From [Eubacterium] cellulosolvens LD2006 (lineage in GTDB: Bacteria > Bacillota > Clostridia > Lachnospirales > Lachnospiraceae): 64,000 nt of DNA. The position numbers were made by a program, and so were the translations under genes. This document shows, one piece after another, positions 17,999 to 26,193 of the stretch. Location: positions 1-64,000 of the forward strand of contig NZ_JHXY01000012.1 of assembly GCF_000621585.1 (NCBI RefSeq), in the 5' to 3' direction. Under the pieces are notes generated by a model. It did no database searches, was not told where the DNA came from, and saw only the letters and a list, made by a program, of their open reading frames with translations. Numbering within the stretch: the first letter of the stretch is position 1; the number at the start of each line of letters is the position of its first letter.

Positions 17999-18964
17999 AT
18001 GAAAAAAATCGGAAAAATCGCTACCTTTCTGAGTACCAATATCGGACTCATTATTATTATCTGTTCTGCCATCGCGTTCTGGAAACCGGCTACCATTTCC
18101 TGGGCAACCCAGTACACAACGATCTTCCTCGGTGTGGCTATGTTCGGAATGGGACTTACTATTAAACCGGCTGACTTCAAGGCTATTCTGCAGCACCCGA
18201 AGGGAATCTTCCTCGGTGCCCTCGCGCAGTTTACGATCATGCCGCTGGTTGCGTTCTTCCTCTGCAAGGTTCTTCACCTCCCGACGGATATCGCGGTCGG
18301 TGTCATCCTTGTCGGCTGCTGCCCGGGTGGAACAGCAAGTAACGTAATCACCTACATCGCCGGAGGTGACGTGGCGCTCTCCGTTGGAATGACAATTGTC
18401 TCCACACTGCTTGCGCCGATTCTCACACCGGCTCTTACCTACGGACTTGCGGGTGCATGGGTAGAGGTTTCCTTCTTCGCCATGGTGCTTTCCGTTGTAA
18501 AAGTTGTATTAATCCCGGTTCTCATCGGAATCTTCCTGAATGCGATTCTTTCCAAACAGGTAGAAGCAGTGAAGCCGGTACTTCCGCTGATCTCCGTTGT
18601 GGCGATCGTTATGATCATCGCCGGAATCGTTGCTGTAAATAAAGAGAAACTTCTCACCAGCGGTCTTCTCACCCTTGCCGTTGTCATTCTTCACAACGTC
18701 TTCGGTATGGCTCTCGGTTTTGTTGTGGCAAAAGTCTTTAAGTTCAACTATGAACAGACAACCGCCATCGCCATCGAGGTCGGCATGCAGAACTCCGGTC
18801 TCGCCGTATCTCTTGCAACCGCAAACTTTGCGGCAAACCCGCTGGCAACCCTTCCGGGCGCCATCTTCAGTGTATGGCACAACATTGCCGGATCCATCTT
18901 CGCCAGTGTCCGCAGAAGAAAAGAGTCCGCGAATCCGGTTCCGGCAGAGGCGCTGGAAGCCTGA
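17999..18964 (+). CDS. panS: BASS-family transporter, PanS-like
   Basis: A 321-residue membrane protein with about nine to ten helices, of the bile acid:sodium symporter superfamily. Family motifs are MFGMGLTIKP, GCCPGGTASNVITYIAGGDVALSV and EVGMQNSGLAVSLA. The ATG at 17999 has GAGAGGAG 8 bases upstream and lies 14 bases after panC. PanS of Salmonella moves ketopantoate/pantoate, and adjacency to panC makes a pantothenate-precursor role more likely than bile acid transport. The substrate assignment is inference. Confidence 0.85.
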   Translation: MKKIGKIATFLSTNIGLIIIICSAIAFWKPATISWATQYTTIFLGVAMFGMGLTIKPADFKAILQHPKGIFLGALAQFTIMPLVAFFLCKVLHLPTDIAVGVILVGCCPGGTASNVITYIAGGDVALSVGMTIVSTLLAPILTPALTYGLAGAWVEVSFFAMVLSVVKVVLIPVLIGIFLNAILSKQVEAVKPVLPLISVVAIVMIIAGIVAVNKEKLLTSGLLTLAVVILHNVFGMALGFVVAKVFKFNYEQTTAIAIEVGMQNSGLAVSLATANFAANPLATLPGAIFSVWHNIAGSIFASVRRRKESANPVPAEALEA

Positions 18965-19007
18965 GAAATCATCGTCGAATAGAAAAAACTTTTATAAAAG
19001 GTCAATT

Positions 19008-19051
19008 CAAAAAAGGGTTTCGCACGAATTACTTAGTGCGGGACCCTTTTT
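19008..19051 (+). terminator. Terminator of panC-panS
   Basis: AAAAAAGGGT-TTCGCAC pairs with GTGCGGGACCCTTTTTT, a long stem ending in a T run. Confidence 0.85.
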
Positions 19052-19156
19052 TCCGGACGGAAATACTGATATTTAACATGGTAAAGGGTGAAAACTCGGC
19101 ATAGAGAGTTAATTATGTTGGAAGTTCACAAATCCATGCGTCTGGTGAAATAAATG

Positions 19157-19187
19157 TTGACATTTGCATAACATATGATAATATGTT
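19157..19187 (+). promoter_or_regulatory. Promoter and ArsR/SmtB-type operator
   Basis: TTGACA (19157-19162) and TAATAT (19179-19184) are spaced by 16 bases. The perfect inverted repeat AACATAT-GATA-ATATGTT (19170-19187) covers the -10 box. This is the layout expected for autorepression by the downstream ArsR-type sensor, released by metal. Confidence 0.75.
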
Positions 19188-19253
19188 CATATAAACACAA
19201 AGTAATTTGTTTTCTGATGAACAGGATAATTTCGGAAAACAGGAGGAACCAGC

Positions 19254-19589
19254 ATGAGCAATGAAATGATTTATGATGAGCAGAAGATCGATCATCTGAT
19301 CCAGAATGTATCGGAAGTGGAGCTCTGTGATCTGGCGGAGTTGTTCAAGGTATTCGGTGATTCTACAAGAATCAAGATTCTCTATGATTTGTTTCAGGGA
19401 GAGAAGAACGTGACGGAAATCTGTGATGACCTGGTGATGAACCAGAGCGCGGTATCCCATCAGTTGAAGATTCTCCGGACTTCGAAGCTGATCAACGCGA
19501 GACGGGAAGGCAAAACCATGATTTATTCTCTGGCTGACGATCACGTCAAGACGATCATCGCGATGGGCAAGGAGCACATTGAAGAGTGA
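19254..19589 (+). CDS. ArsR/SmtB-family metal sensor repressor
   Basis: A 111-residue winged-helix repressor. The recognition helix region is VTEICDDLVMNQSAVSHQLKILR. The C-terminal helix carries a complete alpha-5 metal site, D95-x-H97-x10-H108-x2-E111, as in SmtB and CzrA, which sense Zn or Co. The N-terminal CDL Cys is not part of a full CadC-type CxC site. It is the first gene of a unit with an HMA protein and a P1B ATPase, and an operator-like palindrome overlaps its promoter. Zn(II) as inducer is inferred. Confidence 0.9.
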   Translation: MSNEMIYDEQKIDHLIQNVSEVELCDLAELFKVFGDSTRIKILYDLFQGEKNVTEICDDLVMNQSAVSHQLKILRTSKLINARREGKTMIYSLADDHVKTIIAMGKEHIEE

Positions 19590-19737
19590 TTCTCAGGGAA
19601 TGAGAGCTTTTCATGGATCGGGAGATCATCGGGGGCAAAAGCCCGCGGAAAAGAACACGAAGACATAGCAAAATTACGAAAAGTAAAACAAGAAAAGTAA
19701 CCAAGAAAAACCAAGAAAAAGAAAAGAGGACAAGACT

Positions 19738-19953
19738 ATGAAAAAGAAATTCAAATGTGAAATCGACTGTGCAAACTGTGCTGCAAAGGTAGAGGACGCG
19801 ATCCGCAAGATTGACGGTGTTACGGACGCGAAGGTGAATTTCATGCTTCAGAAGTTCACACTGGAGGCCGATGACGAGCGCTTCGATGCGATTCTGAAAG
19901 AGGCTGTGGAGACAGGAAAGAAGATCGAGCCGGATTTCTCTGTGGAAATCTGA
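19738..19953 (+). CDS. Stand-alone HMA-domain metal-binding protein
   Basis: A 71-residue heavy-metal-associated domain (ferredoxin-like fold) with the metal pair C11-A-N-C14 in EIDCANCAAKVEDAI. It replaces the N-terminal metal-binding domain that the following P1B ATPase lacks, so it probably delivers metal to the pump or senses cytosolic metal. DCxxC is the form common in Zn/Cd-type HMA domains rather than the MxCxxC of copper chaperones. It sits between the sensor and pump genes, 130-150 bases from each. Confidence 0.88.
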   Translation: MKKKFKCEIDCANCAAKVEDAIRKIDGVTDAKVNFMLQKFTLEADDERFDAILKEAVETGKKIEPDFSVEI

Positions 19954-20082
19954 CAGGAATAAATGCTACGCATCTTCATGAAGAATTTTGTGGAGGAAAG
20001 TAACTGAGGGAAAGACAGAAAACGGCGACGGAAGGAATTTCTTCGTTACGGCCGGATCATGTAAGGCAAAAGGAGTTCGGGT

Positions 20083-22008
20083 ATGACCGATAAACAAAAG
20101 AAAAATCTGAGAAACATTATCATTGCCATCGCGCTGTTTTTTGCGATGCTCATCGTCGACAAACTCGATCTGCTTCCGGCCGTTTTTGGAAACCGCTGGA
20201 TCAGTCTGGGACTGTATCTGATTCCCTATCTGATCTGCGGAGCATCTGTCCTTCGGAAAGCGCTGATCGGCATTAAGAATCGTCAGCCCTTCGATGAATC
20301 TTTCCTGATGATGGTGGCGACCGTCGGCGCGTTTGTCACCGGAGAGAACTCTGAGGCCGTTGCGGTAATGGCCTTTTATCAGGTCGGTGAATGGTTTCAG
20401 AGCTATGCGGTCGGCAAATCCAGAAAATCGATCAGCAATCTCATGGACATTGTTCCGGAGTTCGCCAACGTGGAGCAGGAAGACGGAAGCATCGAGACGG
20501 TGGATCCGGACGATGTTGAAATCGGTGATGTGTTGGTGATTCGTGCCGGCGAAAAAATCCCGGTTGACGGCGAAGTGATTTCCGGCGAGAGTATGATCAA
20601 TACGGCCGCTCTGACCGGAGAGTCCGTGCCGAGAACCGTTCGTGCCGGCGATTCGATTGTCAGCGGATGCATCAACGGCGAGGGACTTCTGAAAGTCCGT
20701 GCCACAAAAGAATTCGAGGATTCCACCGTTTCCAAAATTCTGGAACTCGTCGAGAATGCCTCGGAGAAGAAATCAAAGACAGAGAATTTCATCACGCGCT
20801 TTGCCCGCGTATATACGCCGATTGTCGTGATCGCAGCGGTGATTCTCGCCATTGTTCCGTCGCTGATCACCGGTGAGTGGATGACCTGGATTTACCGGGC
20901 CTGCACCTTCCTGGTAATTTCCTGTCCTTGCGCGCTGGTTATCAGTGTACCGCTGGCTTTCTTCGGCGGAATCGGAGCAGCTTCCTCCAACGGAGTTCTT
21001 GTAAAAGGTTCCAACTATCTGGAGCTCCTGGCCCGTATCGATACCGTGGTATCGGACAAGACAGGTACACTCACAGAGGGCGTTTTCAAGGTTTCCTCTG
21101 TCCTCCCGGCTGCCGGCGTCATTGAGGAGGAACTTCTTCGGAAAGCGGCACTGGCCGAGGGAATGTCGACGCATCCCATCGCGGTCTCGATTCGCGAGGA
21201 GCTGTCCAGACAGGTGCCGGATACAGAGCTGAACATGAATCTTGTGACAGACACAGAGAACCTTACCGGCAAAGGACTGATTACCCTGATCGAGGGCAAA
21301 AAAGTTCTGGTCGGAAATGCAGCGCTTATGGAGGAGAGGGGAATATCCTTTACTCGGGCGGAAGATCCGGCGGCAACCATCGTCTATGTTGCTGAGGAGA
21401 ACCGCTATCTCGGCGCGATCCTGATCCGGGACAGCGTGAAGAAAGACGCCAAAGCAGCTATTTCGGGCATGAAAAAAGAGGGCGTTCGAAAGGTTGTTAT
21501 GCTCACCGGAGACCGCAAAACGGTCGGTGACGCGGTCGGACGTGAACTGGGGCTGGACGAAGTGTGCTCGGAACTTCTTCCGCAGGACAAGGTGAAAAAA
21601 GTCGAGGATTATCTTTCGGATCTCGGAGCGGCTTCCGCAAACGGAGGTACAAACGAGAAGCGGGGACGGCTTGCTTTCATCGGTGACGGCATCAACGACG
21701 CCCCGGTACTCTCCAGGGCGGATATCGGAATCGCCATGGGATCCATGGGTTCTGACGCGGCGATTGAGGCTGCGGATGTGGTCATCATGGACGATGACCT
21801 TTCGAGAATTCCATCCACTATTCGAATCGCGAGAAAGACTGTGGGAATCTCCACGCAGAATATTGTCTTTGCCCTGACGGTGAAGATCCTTATTCTTTTG
21901 CTCGGTGCTCTCGGAATTGCCAACATGTGGGCAGCGGTCTTCGCGGATGTCGGAGTGGCTGTGATCTGTATTCTGAATTCGATGCGGCTGCTGGCAGGCC
22001 GTTCATAG
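20083..22008 (+). CDS. P1B-type heavy-metal exporting ATPase (Zn/Cd type)
   Basis: A 641-residue pump. The metal-site motif is C281-P-C283 in TM6. The phosphorylation motif is D325-KTGTLT, the nucleotide site includes STHPIAVSI, and the hinge motif is GDGINDAPVL. The last helix contains DVGVAVICILNSMRLL, where the D-x-G is the P1B-2 (Zn/Cd/Pb) signature. It begins directly with membrane helices and has no N-terminal HMA domain; that domain is encoded by the preceding gene. With the ArsR-type sensor this forms a metal-efflux unit. AAAGGAG precedes the ATG. Confidence 0.92.
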   Translation: MTDKQKKNLRNIIIAIALFFAMLIVDKLDLLPAVFGNRWISLGLYLIPYLICGASVLRKALIGIKNRQPFDESFLMMVATVGAFVTGENSEAVAVMAFYQVGEWFQSYAVGKSRKSISNLMDIVPEFANVEQEDGSIETVDPDDVEIGDVLVIRAGEKIPVDGEVISGESMINTAALTGESVPRTVRAGDSIVSGCINGEGLLKVRATKEFEDSTVSKILELVENASEKKSKTENFITRFARVYTPIVVIAAVILAIVPSLITGEWMTWIYRACTFLVISCPCALVISVPLAFFGGIGAASSNGVLVKGSNYLELLARIDTVVSDKTGTLTEGVFKVSSVLPAAGVIEEELLRKAALAEGMSTHPIAVSIREELSRQVPDTELNMNLVTDTENLTGKGLITLIEGKKVLVGNAALMEERGISFTRAEDPAATIVYVAEENRYLGAILIRDSVKKDAKAAISGMKKEGVRKVVMLTGDRKTVGDAVGRELGLDEVCSELLPQDKVKKVEDYLSDLGAASANGGTNEKRGRLAFIGDGINDAPVLSRADIGIAMGSMGSDAAIEAADVVIMDDDLSRIPSTIRIARKTVGISTQNIVFALTVKILILLLGALGIANMWAAVFADVGVAVICILNSMRLLAGRS

Positions 22009-22022
22009 TACATTTTTTCAAG

Positions 22023-22060
22023 GAGATCCCGGAGCATAAGCGATTCGGGATCTCTTTCTT
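22023..22060 (+). terminator. Terminator of the metal ATPase gene
   Basis: GAGATCCC (22023-22030) pairs with GGGATCTC (22047-22054), followed by TTTCTTTT. Confidence 0.85.
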
Positions 22061-22165
22061 TTGGGCCATGGAAAAGCCCTTGGGATATTCTTGAGATAAG
22101 AATAAAGAAGTGTCCTGCGGCACTCACCGGAGAAGCGAGGGGATGAGGGGCGAGGTTCGCTTGCG

Positions 22166-22255
22166 GACTTTGTTACGGAGATGGGATACCGCGACGTGGA
22201 ATACCATGTGGTGGACGGAAGAATGCCCTGCGCGATCGCGGTGATCGGGACATAG
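22166..22255 (+). pseudogene. Possible 3' remnant of a coding gene
   Basis: A 29-codon open stretch ending in TAG reads protein-like (DFVTEMGYRDVEYHVVDGRM, then PCAIAVIGT), resembling the C-terminus of a class I methyltransferase. It has no start and is joined on its left to a copy of the TTGCGGACTTTG palindromic repeat. I read it as the tail of a gene lost by deletion or repeat insertion. The family call is tentative. Confidence 0.3.
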
Positions 22256-22304
22256 AACGGAACTTGTGCTACAATACAGAAAGAATCTTGAATGGAGTGC
22301 GATC

Positions 22305-23810
22305 ATGTCAAAGAAAAAACAGTGTTTGCGACTTTTTTCAAAAGGTTTCCTTGTTCTGTTTGTAGTTATCTCTTTTGCGCTTCTTGTGCCCGAGGATTTC
22401 ACCACCCTTCGTATGTCTCCTTTTGTCCGGGAACTGACGGAGAAGACAAAGACCGACGGAAGGACGCGCACGACTGGGTTTTATAACAGTCAGGGAAAGT
22501 TGACCGATCCGGTTGACAAGCATTTTGCTTCTCATACAGAGGTTTTCGACGAGAATGACCGGTTGGTGGCGGAGAATTTTTATCACGCGGACGGTACGCC
22601 GGCGGCTCAGCCCAAGGGCTTTATCGGGATCCGCTACGAGTATATGTCGAAGACGGAGCTGCTGGTGACCTATGTCGACGGCGGGGATGAACCTATGATG
22701 ATCGCGCCGGGCTACGCCTATATTCGCCGCACGCTTGATGACAGGGACAAGGTTGAAGAGGAGTATTATCTTGACCTGGACAAAAACCATGTGGCCTGCT
22801 CGGATGGTTTCTATGGGACGCATTTCGTTTATGATGAAAAGGGCTCCAATACAGAGCAGACATTTCTCGATGCTGACGGCAACCCCATGCAGAATAAAAA
22901 CGGTGTCACCAGGGAGAAATACTTGCGCAACAAACAGGATCAGAATATCCGGGAGATGTACTTTGACGAGAAAGATCAGCCTGTTCAGGCTCCTCTGGGT
23001 GAATACGGTCTGGCTTTTGAGAGGGACGACAGAGACCGGCCGACGAAATTTACCTATCTAGATGTAAACGGGCACTGGATGGTTAACCATGAGGGCTACA
23101 CCATTATGACCCGGACGTACCGGCCCGACGGCTCCAAACAGACCGACAGATATTATGATCATGACGAAAAACCGGTAGCCCTGGCCGCAGGACAATACGG
23201 CGTATATCACACATCGGAGTACGGACAGAATGTTTATCTGGACAAAAACGGCGGTGCCCAGTTGTCCCTGCACAATATTTTTCACTACCAGCCTTATATT
23301 GTGGTGGTCATCGGAATTCTTTTGTGTGTATTTTTCGCGCTGGCGCCGGAAAAACTCTGTTACATCACCGCAGCAGTCTATCTGGGATTTATCGTCTACA
23401 TGACGCTTTTATTCCGAAACACGGTGGAGACAAAGACGAATTTCGATCTCTCCACCTACGTGGCCAGACTGCTCTACAGCTTTGAGTCCAGGTCAGAGAT
23501 CGTGAACAACATCTGGCTCTTTATTCCCTTCGGGGCCTTTCTTCGGAGGAAGACAGAGAATCGCAGATGGATCCTTGCCGCCTTTTTCCTTTCCCTTTTG
23601 GTGGAGACCGCTCAGCTGCTTACAGGCTTCGGAACCTTTGAGCTCAATGACCTGATCGGAAACACACTGGGAGGCTGCATCGGCTTTTACATCACGGAAG
23701 GCTTTCTGGAGATGCAAGTCTACTGGAGAAAAATGCGTGACCTGCGCAGGGTGATTCCGGAGGAGGAAGAGGAAGAAGACACCTCTGATCTTTTCATTGA
23801 TAAAAAATAG
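22305..23810 (+). CDS. VanZ-like membrane protein with extracellular YD-like repeat domain
   Basis: A 501-residue protein from ATG 22305, preceded by GGAG; an earlier GTG has no site. Residues ~8-28 form a signal anchor. Residues ~40-300 are hydrophilic and built of repeating D-x-x-G/N-x-P...G...Y units (DADGNPMQNKNGVTREKY, DEKDQPVQAPLGEYG), like the degenerate YD/WG-type repeats of surface proteins. Four to five helices follow, with the VanZ signature IWLFIPFGAFLRR ... VETAQLL ... ELNDLIGNTLGG. The C-terminus is acidic. VanZ-like domains are linked to teicoplanin resistance in the enterococcal protein, but most have no known role. No operon partner is evident. Confidence 0.8.
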   Translation: MSKKKQCLRLFSKGFLVLFVVISFALLVPEDFTTLRMSPFVRELTEKTKTDGRTRTTGFYNSQGKLTDPVDKHFASHTEVFDENDRLVAENFYHADGTPAAQPKGFIGIRYEYMSKTELLVTYVDGGDEPMMIAPGYAYIRRTLDDRDKVEEEYYLDLDKNHVACSDGFYGTHFVYDEKGSNTEQTFLDADGNPMQNKNGVTREKYLRNKQDQNIREMYFDEKDQPVQAPLGEYGLAFERDDRDRPTKFTYLDVNGHWMVNHEGYTIMTRTYRPDGSKQTDRYYDHDEKPVALAAGQYGVYHTSEYGQNVYLDKNGGAQLSLHNIFHYQPYIVVVIGILLCVFFALAPEKLCYITAAVYLGFIVYMTLLFRNTVETKTNFDLSTYVARLLYSFESRSEIVNNIWLFIPFGAFLRRKTENRRWILAAFFLSLLVETAQLLTGFGTFELNDLIGNTLGGCIGFYITEGFLEMQVYWRKMRDLRRVIPEEEEEEDTSDLFIDKK

Positions 23811-23951
23811 GGAGGCGCATTCTCGTGCCTTCCGTCGTGTGAGGGATCACGAAAGTAATCTGTATAGATAACGGATAGTTCTGAGAGGAGACAATGGAAA
23901 CGATGGGGACGGTATCCCTTGTAGGATTCAAAAAATGAGTGGAGACAGAAC

Positions 23952-24536
23952 ATGAAACAGGTGAATACCAGCGATCAGCGATACAGTGACGTGGAAGACG
24001 CCATCATCGGAGCCTTCGAGCGAATGACAAGGGTAAAGGCGCCGGAGAAGATAACCGTTACGGATATCATCCGCACGGCGGGAATCGTCCGAAGTACCTT
24101 CTACAATCACTATCAGGATATTCCGGCTCTGCTGGAGTCTTATGAGAACCGGACGTTGAATGAGATCTCGAAGATGATGACGGGTCGCAATCTGGCTTCC
24201 GGAGCGGAAGTTTGTTATGAATATTTCTATGAAATTTGCGAGTATACCAGAAGCAGGGAATATCTTCGCCGTATGTTTCGGCAGGCCGACGCCACCGGAT
24301 ATATCGAGAAAGCGCTGACCATGATCCACGTATACGCTCAGCATGTCCTTCTGGCAGTGGATCCCACCGAACAACAGGAAAAGGACACCTCCTATGCCAT
24401 CGCCTATTCCATCGGAGGCGTGGTGGGTGTTCTTCACAAATGGTGCGTGCTGGACTGCCGGGATTCCTCGGAGGAGATCGCCCGACATCTCACAGATCTC
24501 TTCCTGCACGGTACACAGGAGTTCATCTTCCATTGA
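23952..24536 (+). CDS. TetR/AcrR-family regulator
   Basis: A 194-residue protein with an N-terminal TetR helix-turn-helix: ITVTDIIRTAGIVRSTFYNHYQD (residues ~36-58). The C-terminal ligand domain is helical and unclassified. GGAGA precedes the ATG. The nearest genes are VanZ-like upstream and an XRE regulator downstream, neither a clear target. A weak terminator-like hairpin lies 145 bases downstream. Confidence 0.85.
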   Translation: MKQVNTSDQRYSDVEDAIIGAFERMTRVKAPEKITVTDIIRTAGIVRSTFYNHYQDIPALLESYENRTLNEISKMMTGRNLASGAEVCYEYFYEICEYTRSREYLRRMFRQADATGYIEKALTMIHVYAQHVLLAVDPTEQQEKDTSYAIAYSIGGVVGVLHKWCVLDCRDSSEEIARHLTDLFLHGTQEFIFH

Positions 24537-24680
24537 GAAGAGAACATCCAGATCTGCCGTGATAAAGCTGTTTCCGTCGATACAAATGAGACAGTTGCAG
24601 GAGAGGAGTCGTGGAAAAAAGCGGAAAAAGCCACTCAACCTGCAGTAGAGTTGTCGATCCGGCTTAGTATTCAAGGACTC

Positions 24681-24705
24681 AACCACCGGTTCGTGGTTAT
24701 TTTTA
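24681..24705 (+). terminator. Terminator between TetR and XRE genes
   Basis: AACCAC (24681-24686) and GTGGTT (24693-24698) with a short loop, followed by ATTTTTA. Confidence 0.6.
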
Positions 24706-24747
24706 CAGTGGAGATATATGCTTGAGCCATGAAAGGAGGTGCCCGAT

Positions 24748-25362
24748 ATGGATCAAATCAAAGTGGGAAAATTCATAGCAGCCTGCCGAAAGGAACAGGG
24801 CATGACCCAGGCAAACCTTGCGGAAAAACTCGGAATCAGTGACCGGGCAATTTCAAAATGGGAAAACGGAAAGTCGATGCCGGATACCGGGATCATGCTG
24901 GAGCTGTGTGAGCATCTGAAAATCAATGTCAACGAGCTCCTGTCGGGCGAAAAAATCATGGCAGAATTATATGATAAACGGGCAGAAGAAAACCTGCTGG
25001 AGATGAGACGTCAGGTTGAGGAGAAGAACAGACAGCTTTTGAGAACGGAATACCTGGTTTCCTTCCCGACGGTTATTGCGGGGGTGTTCATGTGTTTTGT
25101 GGCGTCCTACCTGGAAATGCCGGTATGGTTACGGGTCGCTCTGATCGCAGTTGCTGCTGTGATGATATTCGTTGTCGCGTTTATAGCGGTCGGAATCGAG
25201 CAGAAGGCCGGTTACTATGAATGCGGAGAATGCCACCACAAACACATTCCAACCTATTGGCAGACAAATCTCGCGATGCACGTAGGCAGGACAAGATACA
25301 TGAAATGCCCGGTATGCGGAAAATGGAGTTGGCAGAAAAAAGTTTTGACAAAAGAAGGATAA
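24748..25362 (+). CDS. XRE regulator with membrane segments and zinc ribbon
   Basis: A 204-residue protein from ATG 24748, with AAAGGAGG 8 bases upstream. Residues ~8-62 are an XRE/Cro helix-turn-helix (MTQANLAEKLGISDRAISKWENG). A short charged helix follows, then two membrane segments (residues ~108-155). The C-terminal zinc ribbon has CGEC-HHKH and CPVCGKW. Such membrane-tethered HTH proteins with a zinc ribbon are common in Clostridia; the signal is unknown. A copy of the 137-bp structured repeat begins just after the stop and may end transcription. Confidence 0.88.
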   Translation: MDQIKVGKFIAACRKEQGMTQANLAEKLGISDRAISKWENGKSMPDTGIMLELCEHLKINVNELLSGEKIMAELYDKRAEENLLEMRRQVEEKNRQLLRTEYLVSFPTVIAGVFMCFVASYLEMPVWLRVALIAVAAVMIFVVAFIAVGIEQKAGYYECGECHHKHIPTYWQTNLAMHVGRTRYMKCPVCGKWSWQKKVLTKEG

Positions 25363-25379
25363 AGTTTACGCTTATTCGC

Positions 25380-25516
25380 CTCTTTTTCGATAATAGTTCG
25401 TTTGGTGATGATCCACCACACATTATCGAACCAGGCGTTTGAAAGAAGTATAATAAACCTCAAGGCCGCTGTTTTGCGAAAAAAGCAAGACAGCGGCCTC
25501 TTATTTTTCGGAAAAC
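25380..25516 (+). repeat. 137-bp structured repeat, left copy
   Basis: Near-identical to 28624-28760. It has a nested hairpin (TTCGATAAT 25386-25394 with ATTATCGAA 25422-25430, enclosing TGGTG/CACCA) and a second hairpin GGCCGCTGTTTTGC / GCAAGACAGCGGCC with an AAAAAA-rich loop, followed by TCTTATTTTTC. The second hairpin is a strong terminator. The two copies are direct repeats bracketing 3.1 kb. Confidence 0.85.
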
Positions 25517-25849
25517 TACGGGTGATGATACGAAAAATCGCAGGCAATACAACGGCGATTTATCGAGAAATCACAGAGTTGATAGAATGTGCGTTACCGA
25601 ATTACTTTTGCCATATATTAGTTCATACAGTAAAATATCCGGCATGAAATGTTGTTAGCAGGAAACAATCTGCGTCACACAAATACATGCAGAAAACATT
25701 ACAGCACCGATCGATCAAATGGCGAAATATACTTAAAGTGACGTTTGATTCTTGATTTTTTTTTTTTGATGTAGTAGACTTCCGATCGTATTTGTTTGGG
25801 AAAAATATAAAATATTTCGAAAGAGGGTAAACTCTGAAAGGAAAGTATT
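25517..25849 (+). other. AT-rich intergenic region
   Basis: About 330 bases without a gene. It carries a run of 12 T at 25756-25767 and AT-rich promoter-like sequence ahead of the small gene at 25850. Nothing else was recognised. Confidence 0.5.
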
Positions 25850-26089
25850 GTGAGCAGAGTTCTTGAAGAAGTAATGAGCTATGCAAATAAGGAAGATGGA
25901 ATACTCATTATTACATATAAGGATGGGTGTACAAAAAAACAGTACATGAGTGGAATAGCATTTACAGATGGATGCCTTTCCCGAATTAGGCCAAAAGACC
26001 TAAAGGAAATCAATCCCCCAAGAATTGGCATGGAATCATGTGTTGAATATTATTATCCGTTTCTTCGATTTAAAGAAGTAAACATATAG
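25850..26089 (+). CDS. Small hypothetical protein
   Basis: A 79-residue protein of no recognised family, starting at GTG after AAAGGAAAG. It contains three Cys and a mixed basic/acidic composition (KRIR-like centre SRIRPKDLKEINPPRIG). Codon use is AT-rich (ata, aaa, gaa), like the large surface protein gene that follows 104 bases later and unlike the core genes. It lies between the two copies of the 137-bp repeat, so it probably arrived with the surface protein gene. Confidence 0.55.
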   Translation: MSRVLEEVMSYANKEDGILIITYKDGCTKKQYMSGIAFTDGCLSRIRPKDLKEINPPRIGMESCVEYYYPFLRFKEVNI

Positions 26090-26193
26090 TTGAATAATGT
26101 CTGCGTCAGAAAAATGAGATATTGAAAATTCTGACATAGGATTATTAAATGCCGTATGGCACTCGAAAAATACTTAAATGAGGGAGATAAAAA

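Noticed and set aside
17999-18964. Bile acid transporter as the specific function
   Set aside because: The family name reflects animal homologues; the panC neighbour points to a pantothenate precursor instead.
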